From contig CM029640.1 in the NCBI GenBank assembly GCA_017311315.1, forward strand, positions 14,662,829 to 14,726,828: a stretch of 64,000 bases of DNA, in the 5' to 3' direction. Shown piece after piece: positions 22,938-34,522 of this stretch; within the stretch, counting starts at the first letter, position 1, and every line of letters starts with the position of its first letter. Source of the stretch: Dendrocalamus latiflorus (Eukaryota; Streptophyta; Magnoliopsida; Poales; Poaceae). The translations under genes were made by a program, and so were the position numbers. The notes below the pieces were generated by a model, which saw only the letters and a list, made by a program, of their open reading frames with translations, ran no database searches and was not told where the DNA came from.

Positions 22938-23610
22938 TGATAGGAACAGGGTCCCGATCTTCCAACAGGTTCTGGGTATGTTCGATTTGGTGGAGGCGCG
23001 ACACAAATCGATCCGGCTTCCGAACGACACGTTTCGAACCCCGCAATCGCAGCACCACGTCTCCTCAGGTTATCAACCGTGCGCGGCCCAGTTGACCTCG
23101 CCAAGAAGGCTAATCCTCGCCTGCGAATCGAAGAACACAAGCAAGAACAAGGAAGAACACAACTGAATTGCGGATGTATTGATGTAGCACTCGAAAGTTG
23201 GGGTCTCACAAACCGATGAACGGCGAAACTGTTCAAAGACAGAATTAATCTAAGCAAAACCCAACCCTAATGGTGGGGGTGGCGGCTGGATATAAAGGAT
23301 TGAGGGGCGTGCAAAACCCCTGGACACGCCCCTAATGGGCTCCAACACGATACAAAGCCGAAAGGCCCAAAAGACGGTGGCGCAGCACCCTGATAGATTC
23401 TGAATGCCCACTTGTTTTGATGATTCCTGTTGACTCAGAAGGAATTTTGACATGGGACTAGAGCCATTGGAAAGATAGTCTTCTCAGCTTTCCATACATA
23501 TGTAGAACGTCCAAAACGGAGTCCGGATGCGATCTGGGCGTCCGTTTTAGTGCGGCCTGGTCCTGGACTCCGAATTGGATTCGAAGTCGGTTTGAGTTGG
23601 GCCTCCAACA
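22938..23610 (-). repeat. Ty3/gypsy LTR (3' LTR position)
   Basis: A 673-bp segment with TG...CA ends (TGATAGGAAC to CCTCCAACA on the + strand). It is repeated at 30009-30680 and 32299-32971. Compared with 30009-30680 I count about six substitutions; compared with 32299-32971 none were seen. Confidence 0.93.
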
Positions 23611-23885
23611 TGATTCGACCGCCCTTGCTGGACTTTTGCGCCTCGTAGTCCTTCTCCAAGTACTTCTAGGTCCTCTCCATGGTTCCTAATCATAATTAAA
23701 TCATTAGGTAGCAATCGATTCTCAAATGAACAAAAAGAAGTACTTAGGAACGAGCTCACCTGTAAATTCAATTGTCGGGCGCGAGCTCTAGTGATTGGTC
23801 CTTGAATGTCAAGTGGAGGAGTGTTGTGTGTATCCGGAGAAGTGATGTCCTCATCACGTTGCACACCGGACATAGTCGTTCGGAC
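23611..23885 (-). pseudogene. gypsy pol C-terminal tail (left copy)
   Basis: On the - strand the frame reads DEDITSPDTHNTPPLDIQG followed by PITRARARQLNLQVSSFL, the tail seen at the end of many grass gypsy polyproteins, and then the 3' LTR. It is separated from integrase by a block of TNP2 sequence, so it cannot be part of a working polyprotein. The same tail, joined to TNP2 at the same base, occurs at 32972-33246. Confidence 0.8.
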
Positions 23886-24236
23886 ATGCATGTATTCTTT
23901 CTACTTTCATTTCCAATGGACAAAGAACCTTCTTGGCTTTATACGTGGTTTTAGGCAACTCATTTTCCTCCGGAAGCATGTTCGCTAGAAGACCTAGCAG
24001 CGCTGTGAAACTCTTGTCGGACCAACCGTTGCTTGCCTTCAATTTCAACAATTCAAGCACGGCTGACAACTTCGTGTACTTTGACCTGCAGCACGTGAAC
24101 AAAGGTTTCTCTGAGTCCTCCATCAAGCCCCAGAATTTAACATACTCTCTCTCATCATAATTCTCTTCTACATCGCGAAGCATCTGATCCAGATTGTCAT
24201 CGTGCAACCTATCCGAATCCGAACAACAATCGACAT
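23886..24236 (-). pseudogene. TNP2 5' coding fragment (left copy), fused to gypsy integrase
   Basis: Reads DDNLDQMLRDVEENYDEREY, LLKLKASNGWSDKSFTALL, MLPEENELPKTTYKAKK and ERIHACPNDY. This is the conserved TNP2 region upstream of Transposase_21, ending at CPND. It is in frame with the gypsy integrase on its 5' side, so the two form one chimeric open frame (25488-23854). Confidence 0.85.
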
Positions 24237-27200
24237 TATGATTGACATTTATCTTCTCAACTATCTTAAAAGGACCAGCAGCTCTAGGCATCAATTTTGA
24301 TTTTCTTAACTCAGGAAATCTATCCTTTCTCAAGTGCAACCAAACCAAATCACCCGGTACAAGTTTAACTTCCCTTCTACCTTCACTACCAGCAATTCTA
24401 TACTTTTCATTCATCTTTTCAATATTTGCCTTAGTGGTTTCATGCAATTTAAGAATAAATTCAGCACGTTTTTTAGCATCATTATGTGTTCTCTCAGTGG
24501 TAGGTAAAGGCAAAAGATCAATAGGAGCACGGGGGTTAAATCCATACACTACCTGGAAGGAACTTACCTTGGTGGTGGAGTGTTCCGCCCTATTATATGC
24601 AAACTCCACATGCGGCAAACACTCTTCCCACATCTTCAAATTGCGCTTCAAGATCGCTCTCAACATGGTGGACAATGTTCGATTCACTACCTCTGTTTGT
24701 CCATCAGTTTGGGGATGACAAGTTGTAGAAAACAGCAGCTTTGTCCCCAATTTATTCCACAAAGTGCGCCAAAAGTGACTCAAGAATTTTGCATCACGAT
24801 CTGAAACAATAGTAGAAGGCATACCATGCAAGCGAACGATTTCTTGAAAGAAAAGGTCAGCAATATGAACAGCATCGTCGCTTTTATGACAAGGAATAAA
24901 ATGTGTCATCTTAGAAAAACGATCAACCACCACAAAAATACTATCCCTCCCCCTCTTAGTCCTTGGCAATCCCAAAACAAAGTCCATAGATATATCAGCC
25001 CAAGGAATAGAAGGAACGGGAAGAGGCATATACAAACCATGTGGGTTCAACCGCGACTTAGCTTTTTGACATGTGGTGCACCGAGCCACGAACCGCTCTA
25101 CATCTCGTCTCATCCTTGGCCAAAAGAAATGTGTGGCCAGCACCTCCTCCGTCTTCTTGGCACCAAAATGTCCCATCAAACCGCCTCCATGCGCCTCCTG
25201 CAACAACAAAAGACGAACGGATCCAACTGGAATGCATAGGCGGTTAGCTCTAAACAAAAATCCATCATTGATCACAAATTTGTTCCATGTACGTCCCTCT
25301 GTACAATGCAACAACACATCCTTAAAATCAGCATCAAGAGCATATTGTCCTTTAATAGTTTCAAGACCAAAAATGCGACAATCAAGTTGAGACAACATGG
25401 TATAGCGCCGAGACAAAGCATCAGCAATCACATTATCCTTGCCTTTCTTGTGTTTAATGACATAAGGAAAAGATTCAATAAATTCAACCTACTTAGCATG
25501 TCTACGATTCAAATTGGTTTGACTATGAATATGCTTAAGTGATTCATGATCGGAATGAATGACAAATTCTTTAGGCCATAAATAGTGTTGCCACGTCTCT
25601 AAAGAACGAACAAGAGCATACAATTCTTTATCATACGTGGAATAATTAAGAGTAGGACCATTCAATTTTTCACTAAAGTAGGCAACAGGTTTGCCTTCTT
25701 GCATCAAAACACCACCAATACCAATTCCGCTAGCATCACATTCCAGCTCAAAAGTCTTACCGAAATCCGGAAGTTGGAGCAATGGTGCGTGTGTAAGCTT
25801 GTCCTTCAAAAGATTAAAGGACTCCTCTTGTGATGGCCCCCAATGGAACACGACGCCCTTCTTTGTCAACTCAATCAATGGCGTCGCAATCGTGCTGAAT
25901 TCCTTGACAAAGCGGCGATAAAACCCTGCAAGGCCAAGAAAACTCCGCACTTGGGAGACCGTCGTGGGCGTGGGCCAACTCCATATCGCCTCCACCTTGG
26001 CTCTATCAACCTCAATGCCCTGTGGAGTCACAACATAGCCAAGAAAAGAGACTCGATCCGTGCAAAAGGTGCACTTGTCAAGGTTACCAAACAAACGCGC
26101 ATCTTTCAAAACATTAAAAACAGCACGTAAGTGATTCAAATGTTCATCCATGGACTTGCTATAAATCAAGATATCATCAAAGTAAACAACCACAAATTTG
26201 CCAATGAAAGGACGTAAAACCTCGTGCATTAATCTCATGAAAGTGCTAGGTGCATTAGTTAAACCAAAAGGCATGACTAACCACTCATACAAGCCGAACT
26301 TAGTTTTAAAAGCAGTTTTCCATTCACCGCCAAGTTTTATTCTTATTTGGTGGTATCCACTACGCAAGTCAATTTTTGTGAAAATTATAGCACCACACAA
26401 CTCATCAAGCATGTCGTCTAGCCTAGGAATAGGATGACGATACCTTATAGTAATGTTGTTAATGGCTCTACAATCTACACACATACGCCAAGAACCATCT
26501 TTTTTGGGAACCAAAAGAACAGGAACAGCACAAGGACTAAGACTCTCACGTACGTACCCACGGTCCAAAAGGTCTTGGACTTGCCGCTGAATCTCCTTAG
26601 TCTCTTCGGGATTGGTCCTGTACGCCGCACGATTTGGCAAACTCGCTCTAGGGATCAAGTCAATCTGGTGTTCAATCCCTCGAATGGGTGGAAGTCCTGG
26701 AGGTATCTCATCAGGGAAAACATCTCTAAACTCCTGCAAAAGGTTAGTGACAGGAGCAGGCAAAGTGCAAGGCATATTATCAAGAGAAAATAAAGCATCT
26801 TTGCACACAAAAGCATAGCATGTATCATTAACATCATCAATTTCAGCAAGGTCTGATTTTGTGGCAAGCATAACAGAATTTTTTAAATGGATTACTTGCT
26901 GTTTTTCAGATTTATCATGTTCCTTTGCATCATTAGTAGCAGCAATTCTCTCCCTATCGGCCTCTATTATCTCAGCTGGGGTCAAAGGCAGTAAAGTAAC
27001 TTTCTTTCCCTTATGCATAAAAGTGTATTTGTTACTACTACCATGGTGTAAAGCATCATTATCAAATTCCCAAGGTCGACCTAATAAAAGAGAGCATGCT
27101 TGCATGGGAACCACATCACAATCAACATGATCAGCATAACCACCAATGGAAAAATGGACTCGGTATGTTTGCGTTACCTTAGCTTTTCCAGAATCATTTA

Positions 27201-28776
27201 ACCACTGAATATGGTATGGATGTGGATGTGGTCGCGTGGTCAAGCCAAGCTTCTTGACCAAATCAGAACTCACCAAGTTGTTGCAGCTTCCTCCATCAAT
27301 GATGACACGTGCACGCCGGTTCTTGATTGCGAAGAAAGTCTGAAACAAATTATGGCGTTGAAGCTTGTCAGTTTGTTCTACCTGTGTGCTGAGGACTCGC
27401 TGCACAATGATGCTCCGTAGCGTCGCTGTGGACGCCCCACCAAGGACCAGGTCGTCATCACCACCGCCATTGTCATCCGAGGCAGCAGCAACATCATCAT
27501 CCTCCTCGACATCTGAAGTGCTGATGTAGCCTCCATCCTCTGTGGCGATGTATGCCCGTTGGCTAGGGCAATTCTTCTGCACATGACCAAGCCCATGGCA
27601 GCGGTGGCACTGAATATCGGAGGAGCGGCCCGTTGAAGCCACGGAAGAAGAACTCTTGGCTGGAACCTGCAAAGAATTTTTTGAAGGTGGCTTCGGTGGC
27701 GCTGCTGCAATCTTGTTCACAGGTGGTGGAGGAGAACAAAAATTCGAAGAAGACTTGGGCAGTCCCACCGATGTAGTCGTTCGTGGCGTGTAGAAGGGTC
27801 GTTCAGTGCGTGCCTTCGCTGATTCCTTGCGTCCCTGCAATTCTTTTTCTGCAAGCATAGCAAGGTGGAACAACTGGTTGACAGTAGTAAATTCTTTATA
27901 ATCAACAATATCCTGAATTTCACGCCGTAACCCTCCGTAGAAACGACAAATCTTATCCTCCGTGTCCTCAACAACCCCACAACGCATCATACCCTTTTGA
28001 AGCTCAGCATAATAGTCCTGAACAGAACGATCACCTTGTTCTAAGCGCTGCAATTTTTTTCTCAATTCAAGTTTATATGTGGGAGGAACAAAACGATTAC
28101 GCATATCTTCTTTTAACTGCTCCCATGTATCAGGTTGTAAGCGCATGTTACTTAGTTCATTCCACCAGATAATAGCAAAGTCCTTAAACTCACTAGTAGC
28201 TTGTCTAACTCTATGTTGTTCAGGAACCAAGTGAGAATTAAATTTTTGCTCTACCGTCATCTCCCAATCAAGATATATTTCAGCATCATAAAGACCAGAA
28301 AAAGATGGAATGGTAAACTTAACTTTAGCAAAAGGGTCGTCGTTACCATGACGATTCTGGTTATTACCTTCCATACCATGTCGGTTCTGGTTATTACCTC
28401 CCATACCTTGTCGGTTTTGCTGAAGACGCCGACGTAGTCGTGCATCTTGTGTCGCCCGCCGATCAATGTTGCCATCTGCATCATACACTATGTCATCATC
28501 AGGACGATGGCCGTCATTAACAGGTAGCAGACGTGCCTCCAATGTGTCCATCCGACCAGTGAGGTCAGCCAACCGCCGCTCCACCCGCTCACTGCTTTCC
28601 GTGGTGTTCAACTTGGCAATGGCGGCGACGATGGTGTCCATTCTCGCGCCGAGAGCAGTGAGGGAAGCATCTTGTTTGTCGAGAGCAGCTTGGAGCTGGC
28701 CGCGACTAACACACTCGTTGAAATCGACCGGTGTCCCGTCCTTTTCGTCGTCTCCTGCCATGGTTAGTGGAAACAC
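24237..28776 (-). pseudogene. Ty3/gypsy gag-pol
   Basis: The polyprotein would package the RNA, mature itself, reverse-transcribe and integrate. From the Met at 28776: Asn/Arg-rich gag with a capsid region; a zinc knuckle CHRCHGLGHVQKNC near residue 388; an aspartic protease-type site IDGGSCNN near 492; reverse transcriptase (WRMCVDCRAINNIT, VVYFDDILIYSKS near 864); RNase H (LECDASGIGIGGVL near 1013). A TAG stop at 25491-25489 ends the first 1,095 residues where relatives have Trp. The same frame resumes with the integrase HHCC finger (HGGGLMGHFGAKK...RCTTCQKAK) and DDE core (SMDFVLGLPR, IVSDRDAKFLSHFW, HPQTDGQTEVVNR). It is cut at 24237 inside the integrase C-terminal domain, where it runs on into TNP2 sequence. 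One stop plus a lost C-terminus make it inactive. Confidence 0.95.
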
Positions 28777-30008
28777 AGGAAAAACAAAAGGATTATCCCT
28801 ATCAACTACAAATGAAGGGCAGTGGGAACTCGCAAAGGAAGTGGCTTACCAAGCTCTTACAAGTGTTCTTACCAAAGCAGAAGGTGGTACAACTGGTGGC
28901 TGGTTCGTGAAACCATGTCAAGCGTGGGTACGATTGCAAGGGTCAAAACTGTGCTATCCAGAAGTAGATATATGGAGCTTGGAAGGCCAAATATGTCAGT
29001 GGAACACAAATCAATAACAGATAGTAATGCTGAATAAATGTCCAAAGTACTGGTCCTAGTTGCTAGCCTAAATGTGTCCTATATCAGTGTTAGGATATGA
29101 TGAACAAGGAATCACAGCCAGAAAGTAAGCGAAGACAGCAACAAAGATGGCCAGGGAATGAGAGACTTAATTCAACATAAGCACAAAACAAATGAAGCTC
29201 TGTCACCTAAAACTGTGCTCTGTCACTTTTTTTTTGCGGCCACTTTTGTTTTTGGCGGCCACGGATAGCACTTTCTCTCTCTTCTCTACTATGCCGAAAT
29301 TTTTCTTTTTTTTATCTTTTTTATTTTATTTTTTTCACAGAGCAGAGCACAGAAATAGGGACCACACAAAGTTTCACCTCAATCCGATGTAAGGTGTGGC
29401 CTACAGAAAATAATGAATGCGCTGTAAATTCGGTAATTCAATTTCAGAGCGCGAGTACTGCACTTTCCAGGCCGAATTTGGGGAAAATAAAATCGCCTGA
29501 TTTCGAGTCCGTATGCAAAAGTTACGGCCGTTTGAAGTTGAGGCTCCGAGTTATGGTTTCTGTGGAGGCCAAAACGAAATCGGGTGGAGGAAATTGGTGG
29601 AATTTGGTGGCGGAAGCTCGGGGAAAGGTGGGGGATGGTGCTGTGTGATCGCGAGACGCGAAGGATGACTCAAACAGAGGGTGGGATATGGGTGGGAAAA
29701 CAAAAAACAGAGGGTGGTATACGCGATGGATGACGGCTAGGGTTTGTATGAATGAGATGTAGCGGAAGCAAGACAACCCGAAACAAAACACGATCTAAAC
29801 CAGCAACACAACTCGACTAAGGACACAAATTCAACACTACGAACTCTGGAATCAAATTGTGCAAAGGCTAAATGAGATCTAGGACAGGAAACAAACTATG
29901 ACTACAATTGTTTTTGTAGGGCTTTTTCATGGACTCTAGGACGAAACCGAAAACAACAAAGGAGGGTAACGCGAACCTGAAGGAACACCTGAAGCTCTGA
30001 TTACCACT
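28777..30008 (-). other. gypsy 5' leader with primer-binding site
   Basis: About 1.2 kb between the gag start and the 5' LTR. The primer-binding site complement GCTCTGATTACCA lies at 29994-30006. No other coding sequence is convincing. Confidence 0.8.
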
Positions 30009-30680
30009 TGATAGGAACAGGGTCCCGATCTTTCAACAGGTTCTGGGTATGTTCGATTTGGTGGAGGCGCGACACAAATCGATCCGGCTTCCGAACGACA
30101 CGTTCCGAACCCCGCAATCGCAGCACCACGTCTCCTCAGGTTATCAACCGTGCGCGGCCCGGTTGACCTCGCCAAGAAGGCTAATCCTTGCCTGCGAATC
30201 GAAGAACACAAGCAAGAACAAGGAAGAACACAACTGAATTGCGGATGTATTGATGTAGCACTCGAAAGTTGGGGTCTCACAAACCGATGAACGGCGAAAC
30301 TGTTCAAAGACAGAATTAATCTAAGCAAAACCCAACCCTAATGGTGGGGGTGGCGGCTGGATATAAAGGATTGAGGGGCGTGCAAAACCCCTGGACACGC
30401 CCCTAATGGGCTCCAACACGATACAAAGCCGAAAGGCCCAAAAGACGGTGGCGCAGCACCCTGATAGATTCTGAACGCCCACTTGTTTTGATGATTCCTG
30501 TTGACTCAGAAGGAATTTTGACATGGGACTAGAGCCATTGGAAAGATAGTCTTCTCAGCTTTCCATACATATGTAGAACGTCCAAAACGGAGTCCGGATG
30601 CGATCTGGGCGTCCGTTTTAGTGCGGCCTGATCCTGGACTCCGAATTGGATTCGAAGTCGGTTTGAGTTGGGCCTCCAAC
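30009..30680 (-). repeat. Ty3/gypsy 5' LTR
   Basis: 672 bp, nearly identical to 22938-23610. It lacks only the final base of the CCTCCAACA terminus, where the right copy of the TNP2 duplication starts. Confidence 0.93.
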
Positions 30681-32298
30681 TCGTCAAATTAATTGTATTC
30701 TTCCTCGTCCACTACATTCTCTACTCCGTACGTAGGACTTGAGAATTCCCATGAACCTCTCAAATGGGTACATGCTACGTAGGAATACGAGCCCGCACAT
30801 TTTTATCTCCTACACAATGTGAACAATGAGATGGACCATGATATCGAAAAACGAAGAAGGGAAATACATTTCAAGATGACATAGAGTCATCACCACCTCG
30901 TCCTGCAGAGCATCTAGTCCTTGGGGATCGATGACCTTCTGAGCAATTGTGTTAAAGAAATAACATAGCCTCATGATTGTCTCTCGGACTTTGATCGGAA
31001 AAATATTTCTAATTGCAATAGGGAGCATCTGTGTCATCAGCACATGACAATCATGAGACTTCATGCCATTTAACTTTAAATCTTACATCGAAACAAGTTT
31101 CTTCACGTTACTGGAGTAACAGACAGAACTTTGACACCATGCAAGCACTGGCACAGTTTTGTTTTCTCGGCCTTGGACAGAGTGTAACACGCAGGGGGAA
31201 GGTACGTTCGTCCATTATCTGTTTTTGTCGGTGCTAACTTAGGCCTGATGTTCATATCAGCCAAGTCAAGCCGTGCATTGACACTGTCCTTTGTTTTATC
31301 ACGAATATTCAGTAAGAGACCAATTAAACTGTCACATACATTCTTTTCTACGTGCATGACGTCGATGCAGTGTCGAACATCTAGGTACTCCCAATAAGGT
31401 AAGTCCCAAAATATTGATCTCTTCTTCCAGGTGTTCTTCTCATGAGCCCTCAATTTACGTCCCTTTTCGAGGACAACATCTAAATCCTTAACCATATCTT
31501 AAACCTCGTTTCCCCTTAAATGCCTTGGAGCTGAACCGTCTTCCTTCTCTTCGTCAAATTGTTTCTTCATCTTGCAGTATGGGTGAGCCCTCCGAAGGAA
31601 CCGGCGGTGACGCATGTAGACAGTTTTGCGTGAGTGTTTCAGCCACACATTCTCGGTACCATCTAAACAGTGGGTACAAGCTTTGGCACCTTTTGTACTC
31701 TGGCCCGATAGGTTAGCTAGGGCAGGATAATCATTTATGGTGCAGAACAATAAGGAGCGCAAAGTGAAGTTCTCTCGTTTGTAAGCATCCCATACCTGTC
31801 CCCCTTCGTTCCACAGTACTTTTAGATCTTCCACCAACGGTGCTAGGTACACATCGATATCATTCCCAGGTTGTTTTGGCCCTTGGATAAGTATCGACAG
31901 CAAAATATACTTTCGCTTCATACACAACTAAGAAGGAAGGTTATAGATGCAGGAAGTCACGGGCCATGTGCTATGTCGGCTGCTCATCCTACTGAAAGGA
32001 TTCATTCCATCTATACTCAGTCCAAAACTTATATTCTTTGGTTCTGCACCGAAGTCTGCAAAACTCCTATCGATGTTTCTCCACTGGGCGGAATCAGCAA
32101 GGTGTCTTAACATTCCATTCTTCTTGCGCTCCTCCGAGTGCCAACGCAGCAGTTTTGTCCCCTTTGGATTTGCAAAAAAACCTTTACAAATGGGGAATTA
32201 TAGGAAAATACCATGCCACCTTAGCAGGAGGTCCTTTCTTCGCCTCTGTTCCCTCGCTGTTATCTGATTGATTGTTACGTTTGTATCGGGATGCGTTG
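30681..32298 (-). pseudogene. TNP2 transposase, main part, right copy
   Basis: Same content and same stops as the left copy. Together with 33246-33930 it gives the TNP2 gene in its pre-duplication order, interrupted only by a gypsy LTR plus pol tail (32299-33246). The sequence between CPNDY and SRYKRNNQ, about 16-20 residues, is lost at that junction. Confidence 0.9.
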
Positions 32299-32971
32299 TG
32301 ATAGGAACAGGGTCCCGATCTTCCAACAGGTTCTGGGTATGTTCGATTTGGTGGAGGCGCGACACAAATCGATCCGGCTTCCGAACGACACGTTTCGAAC
32401 CCCGCAATCGCAGCACCACGTCTCCTCAGGTTATCAACCGTGCGCGGCCCAGTTGACCTCGCCAAGAAGGCTAATCCTCGCCTGCGAATCGAAGAACACA
32501 AGCAAGAACAAGGAAGAACACAACTGAATTGCGGATGTATTGATGTAGCACTCGAAAGTTGGGGTCTCACAAACCGATGAACGGCGAAACTGTTCAAAGA
32601 CAGAATTAATCTAAGCAAAACCCAACCCTAATGGTGGGGGTGGCGGCTGGATATAAAGGATTGAGGGGCGTGCAAAACCCCTGGACACGCCCCTAATGGG
32701 CTCCAACACGATACAAAGCCGAAAGGCCCAAAAGACGGTGGCGCAGCACCCTGATAGATTCTGAATGCCCACTTGTTTTGATGATTCCTGTTGACTCAGA
32801 AGGAATTTTGACATGGGACTAGAGCCATTGGAAAGATAGTCTTCTCAGCTTTCCATACATATGTAGAACGTCCAAAACGGAGTCCGGATGCGATCTGGGC
32901 GTCCGTTTTAGTGCGGCCTGGTCCTGGACTCCGAATTGGATTCGAAGTCGGTTTGAGTTGGGCCTCCAACA
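32299..32971 (-). repeat. Ty3/gypsy LTR, third copy
   Basis: Identical in the lines compared to 22938-23610, being part of the duplication. Together with the pol tail next to it, it is what remains of a gypsy insertion whose other parts were deleted here. Confidence 0.92.
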
Positions 32972-33245
32972 TGATTCGACCGCCCTTGCTGGACTTTTGC
33001 GCCTCGTAGTCCTTCTCCAAGTACTTCTAGGTCCTCTCCATGGTTCCTAATCATAATTAAATCATTAGGTAGCAATCGATTCTCAAATGAACAAAAAGAA
33101 GTACTTAGGAACGAGCTCACCTGTAAATTCAATTGTCGGGCGCGAGCTCTAGTGATTGGTCCTTGAATGTCAAGTGGAGGAGTGTTGTGTGTATCCGGAG
33201 AAGTGATGTCCTCATCACGTTGCACACCGGACATAGTCGTTCGGA

Positions 33246-33930
33246 CATGCATGTATTCTTTCTACTTTCATTTCCAATGGACAAAGAACCTTCTTGGCTT
33301 TATACGTGGTTTTAGGCAACTCATTTTCCTCCGGAAGCATGTTCGCTAGAAGACCTAGCAGCGCTGTGAAACTCTTGTCGGACCAACCGTTGCTTGCCTT
33401 CAATTTCAACAATTCAAGCACGGCTGACAACTTCGTGTACTTTGACCTGCAGCACGTGAACAAAGGTTTCTCTGAGTCCTCCATCAAGCCCCAGAATTTA
33501 ACATACTCTCTCTCATCATAATTCTCTTCTACATCGCGAAGCATCTGATCCAGATTGTCATCGTGCAACCTATCCGAATCCGAACAACAATCGACATCAT
33601 CCGGCGGCATGTCATTCACTTCACCGGCGATGTCATCCGGTGGCATATCATTCATTTCACCGGCGATGTCATCCGGCGACGTATGATCATTGACTTCACC
33701 ATGACTGGTCCAACACGTATAACCCTTTTTGAAACCTCTCCGAATCAAATGCGCTTCAATTTGCCCTCAATTCTTAAACATCTTTAAATTCTCGCAGTCA
33801 GTGTATGGACAGTACATATATTCCACCCCCTTATTCAACATATCCTCCTCGACAGCTCTTGTAAATGCAGACACGCCATTAATGTACTCTTCACTCACAC
33901 AGTTCGCGGCATACATCCAGCTTTGGTCCT
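33246..33930 (-). pseudogene. TNP2 N-terminal exon(s), transposase-associated domain
   Basis: From the right: SWMYAANCVSEEYINGVSAF, EYMYCPYTDCENLKMF, then a TGA stop where relatives have Ser (about 33750), then GQIEAHLIRRGFKKGYTCW. This is the plant transposase-associated domain at the start of TNP2, with its Cys-rich pattern. It continues through repeats of DDIAGE(M/V)NDMPP into the fragment ending CPNDY. The first exon probably starts near 33930, after an AG acceptor. Confidence 0.85.
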
Positions 33931-34324
33931 ACGTTATGTATATATATAACAACTTAGTATTAAAAATTAAATTAATTAATTATTACTATATATATACCAC
34001 ATGCATTCAAGCTTTGCTAGCTTAATTCATATTATAAACACAACAGCTATTATATAACCAACAATGTTGCAAACCATCTTCAATAACACTCACCAATTAC
34101 TTAGATTTAAATTGTAATGCAAAGAAAAATAAATTTCATTACTAACCATATCTAGAGCAACCAGGAAAGTATGAATCTTCAAAGCTCAATCTCTGGCTCC
34201 TCCCACCAAATTAATTGGCCTGAAATCGCCTAGCTTGCCTCCTGAGCGAAAGAGTGCAGCACCGACTAGATCTGAATCGAAATGAAGATAGATACGGTTC
34301 TGAGCAGCGTAATAAATGCCTAGC

Positions 34325-34500
34325 ATCATTATCACAGACGGTTTTTAATAAAAAACCGTCTATGATAATCATCAGTAAGAACCGTCTGTGATACTCGTTT
34401 TCTCCGATGCCACCAACACAGACGGTGTCCAAATTAAAACCGTCTGTGTTAGTGTCAGTCACAGACGGTTTTGTCAAACCGTCTGTGATTGGCCGTCTAG
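34325..34500. repeat. CACTA right subterminal repeats
   Basis: At least six copies of CACAGACGGTT or AACCGTCTGTG within 180 bp, matching the left-end words and ending at the terminal inverted repeat. Confidence 0.85.
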
Positions 34501-34522
34501 TAGTAGGCTTTCTGTAGTAGTG

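Larger units (their letters stand above)
21317..24236. repeat. 2,920-bp direct duplication, left copy
   Basis: This block reappears at 30678-33597 with a constant offset of 9,361 bp, i.e. no net indels, and I saw no base difference in the lines compared. It holds the TNP2 main part, a complete gypsy LTR, the gypsy pol tail and 350 bp of TNP2 5' sequence. The left edge shows 3-bp microhomology (AAC) with the gypsy LTR end; the right edge ends after CGACAT. Confidence 0.95.
22938..30680 (-). mobile_element. Ty3/gypsy retrotransposon, rearranged, in TNP2
   Basis: On the - strand: 5' LTR (30680-30009), a primer-binding site two bases further (TGGTAATCAGAGC, 30006-29994, resembling the initiator-Met tRNA site), leader, gag-pol (28776-24237), a short pol tail (about 23880-23611) and the 3' LTR. 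The end of integrase is missing; in its place lie about 350 bp of TNP2 coding sequence. No matching 5-bp target duplication flanks the two LTRs, which fits rearrangement after insertion. It resembles grass chromovirus-like gypsy elements. Confidence 0.88.
30678..33597. repeat. 2,920-bp direct duplication, right copy
   Basis: Second copy of 21317-24236. It is the copy whose right edge runs on naturally into TNP2 5' sequence, so it is likely to be the older arrangement and the left one the derived copy. Confidence 0.93.
15510..34522 (-). mobile_element. CACTA (En/Spm) transposon, 19 kb, with nested elements
   Basis: Terminal inverted repeat CACTACTACAGAAA at 15510 and its complement ending at 34522, with 3-bp target duplication TAA on both sides (15507-15509, 34523-34525). 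Unit copy 2 at 42395-42420 gives the empty site (TTTAGTAAAGCAGTAAACC). Both subterminal regions are dense in CACAGACGGTT words in direct and inverted orientation. Genes run on the - strand: TNP2 from the right end, then a TnpA/Ulp1-type gene ending near the left end. A Ty3/gypsy element and a 2.9-kb duplication sit inside TNP2. Stops in TNP2 make the copy non-autonomous. Confidence 0.93.

Noticed and set aside
22823..23257. 144-codon frame on the - strand, present again at 32184-32618
   Set aside because: It merely joins LTR sequence to the TNP2 frame; not a separate gene.
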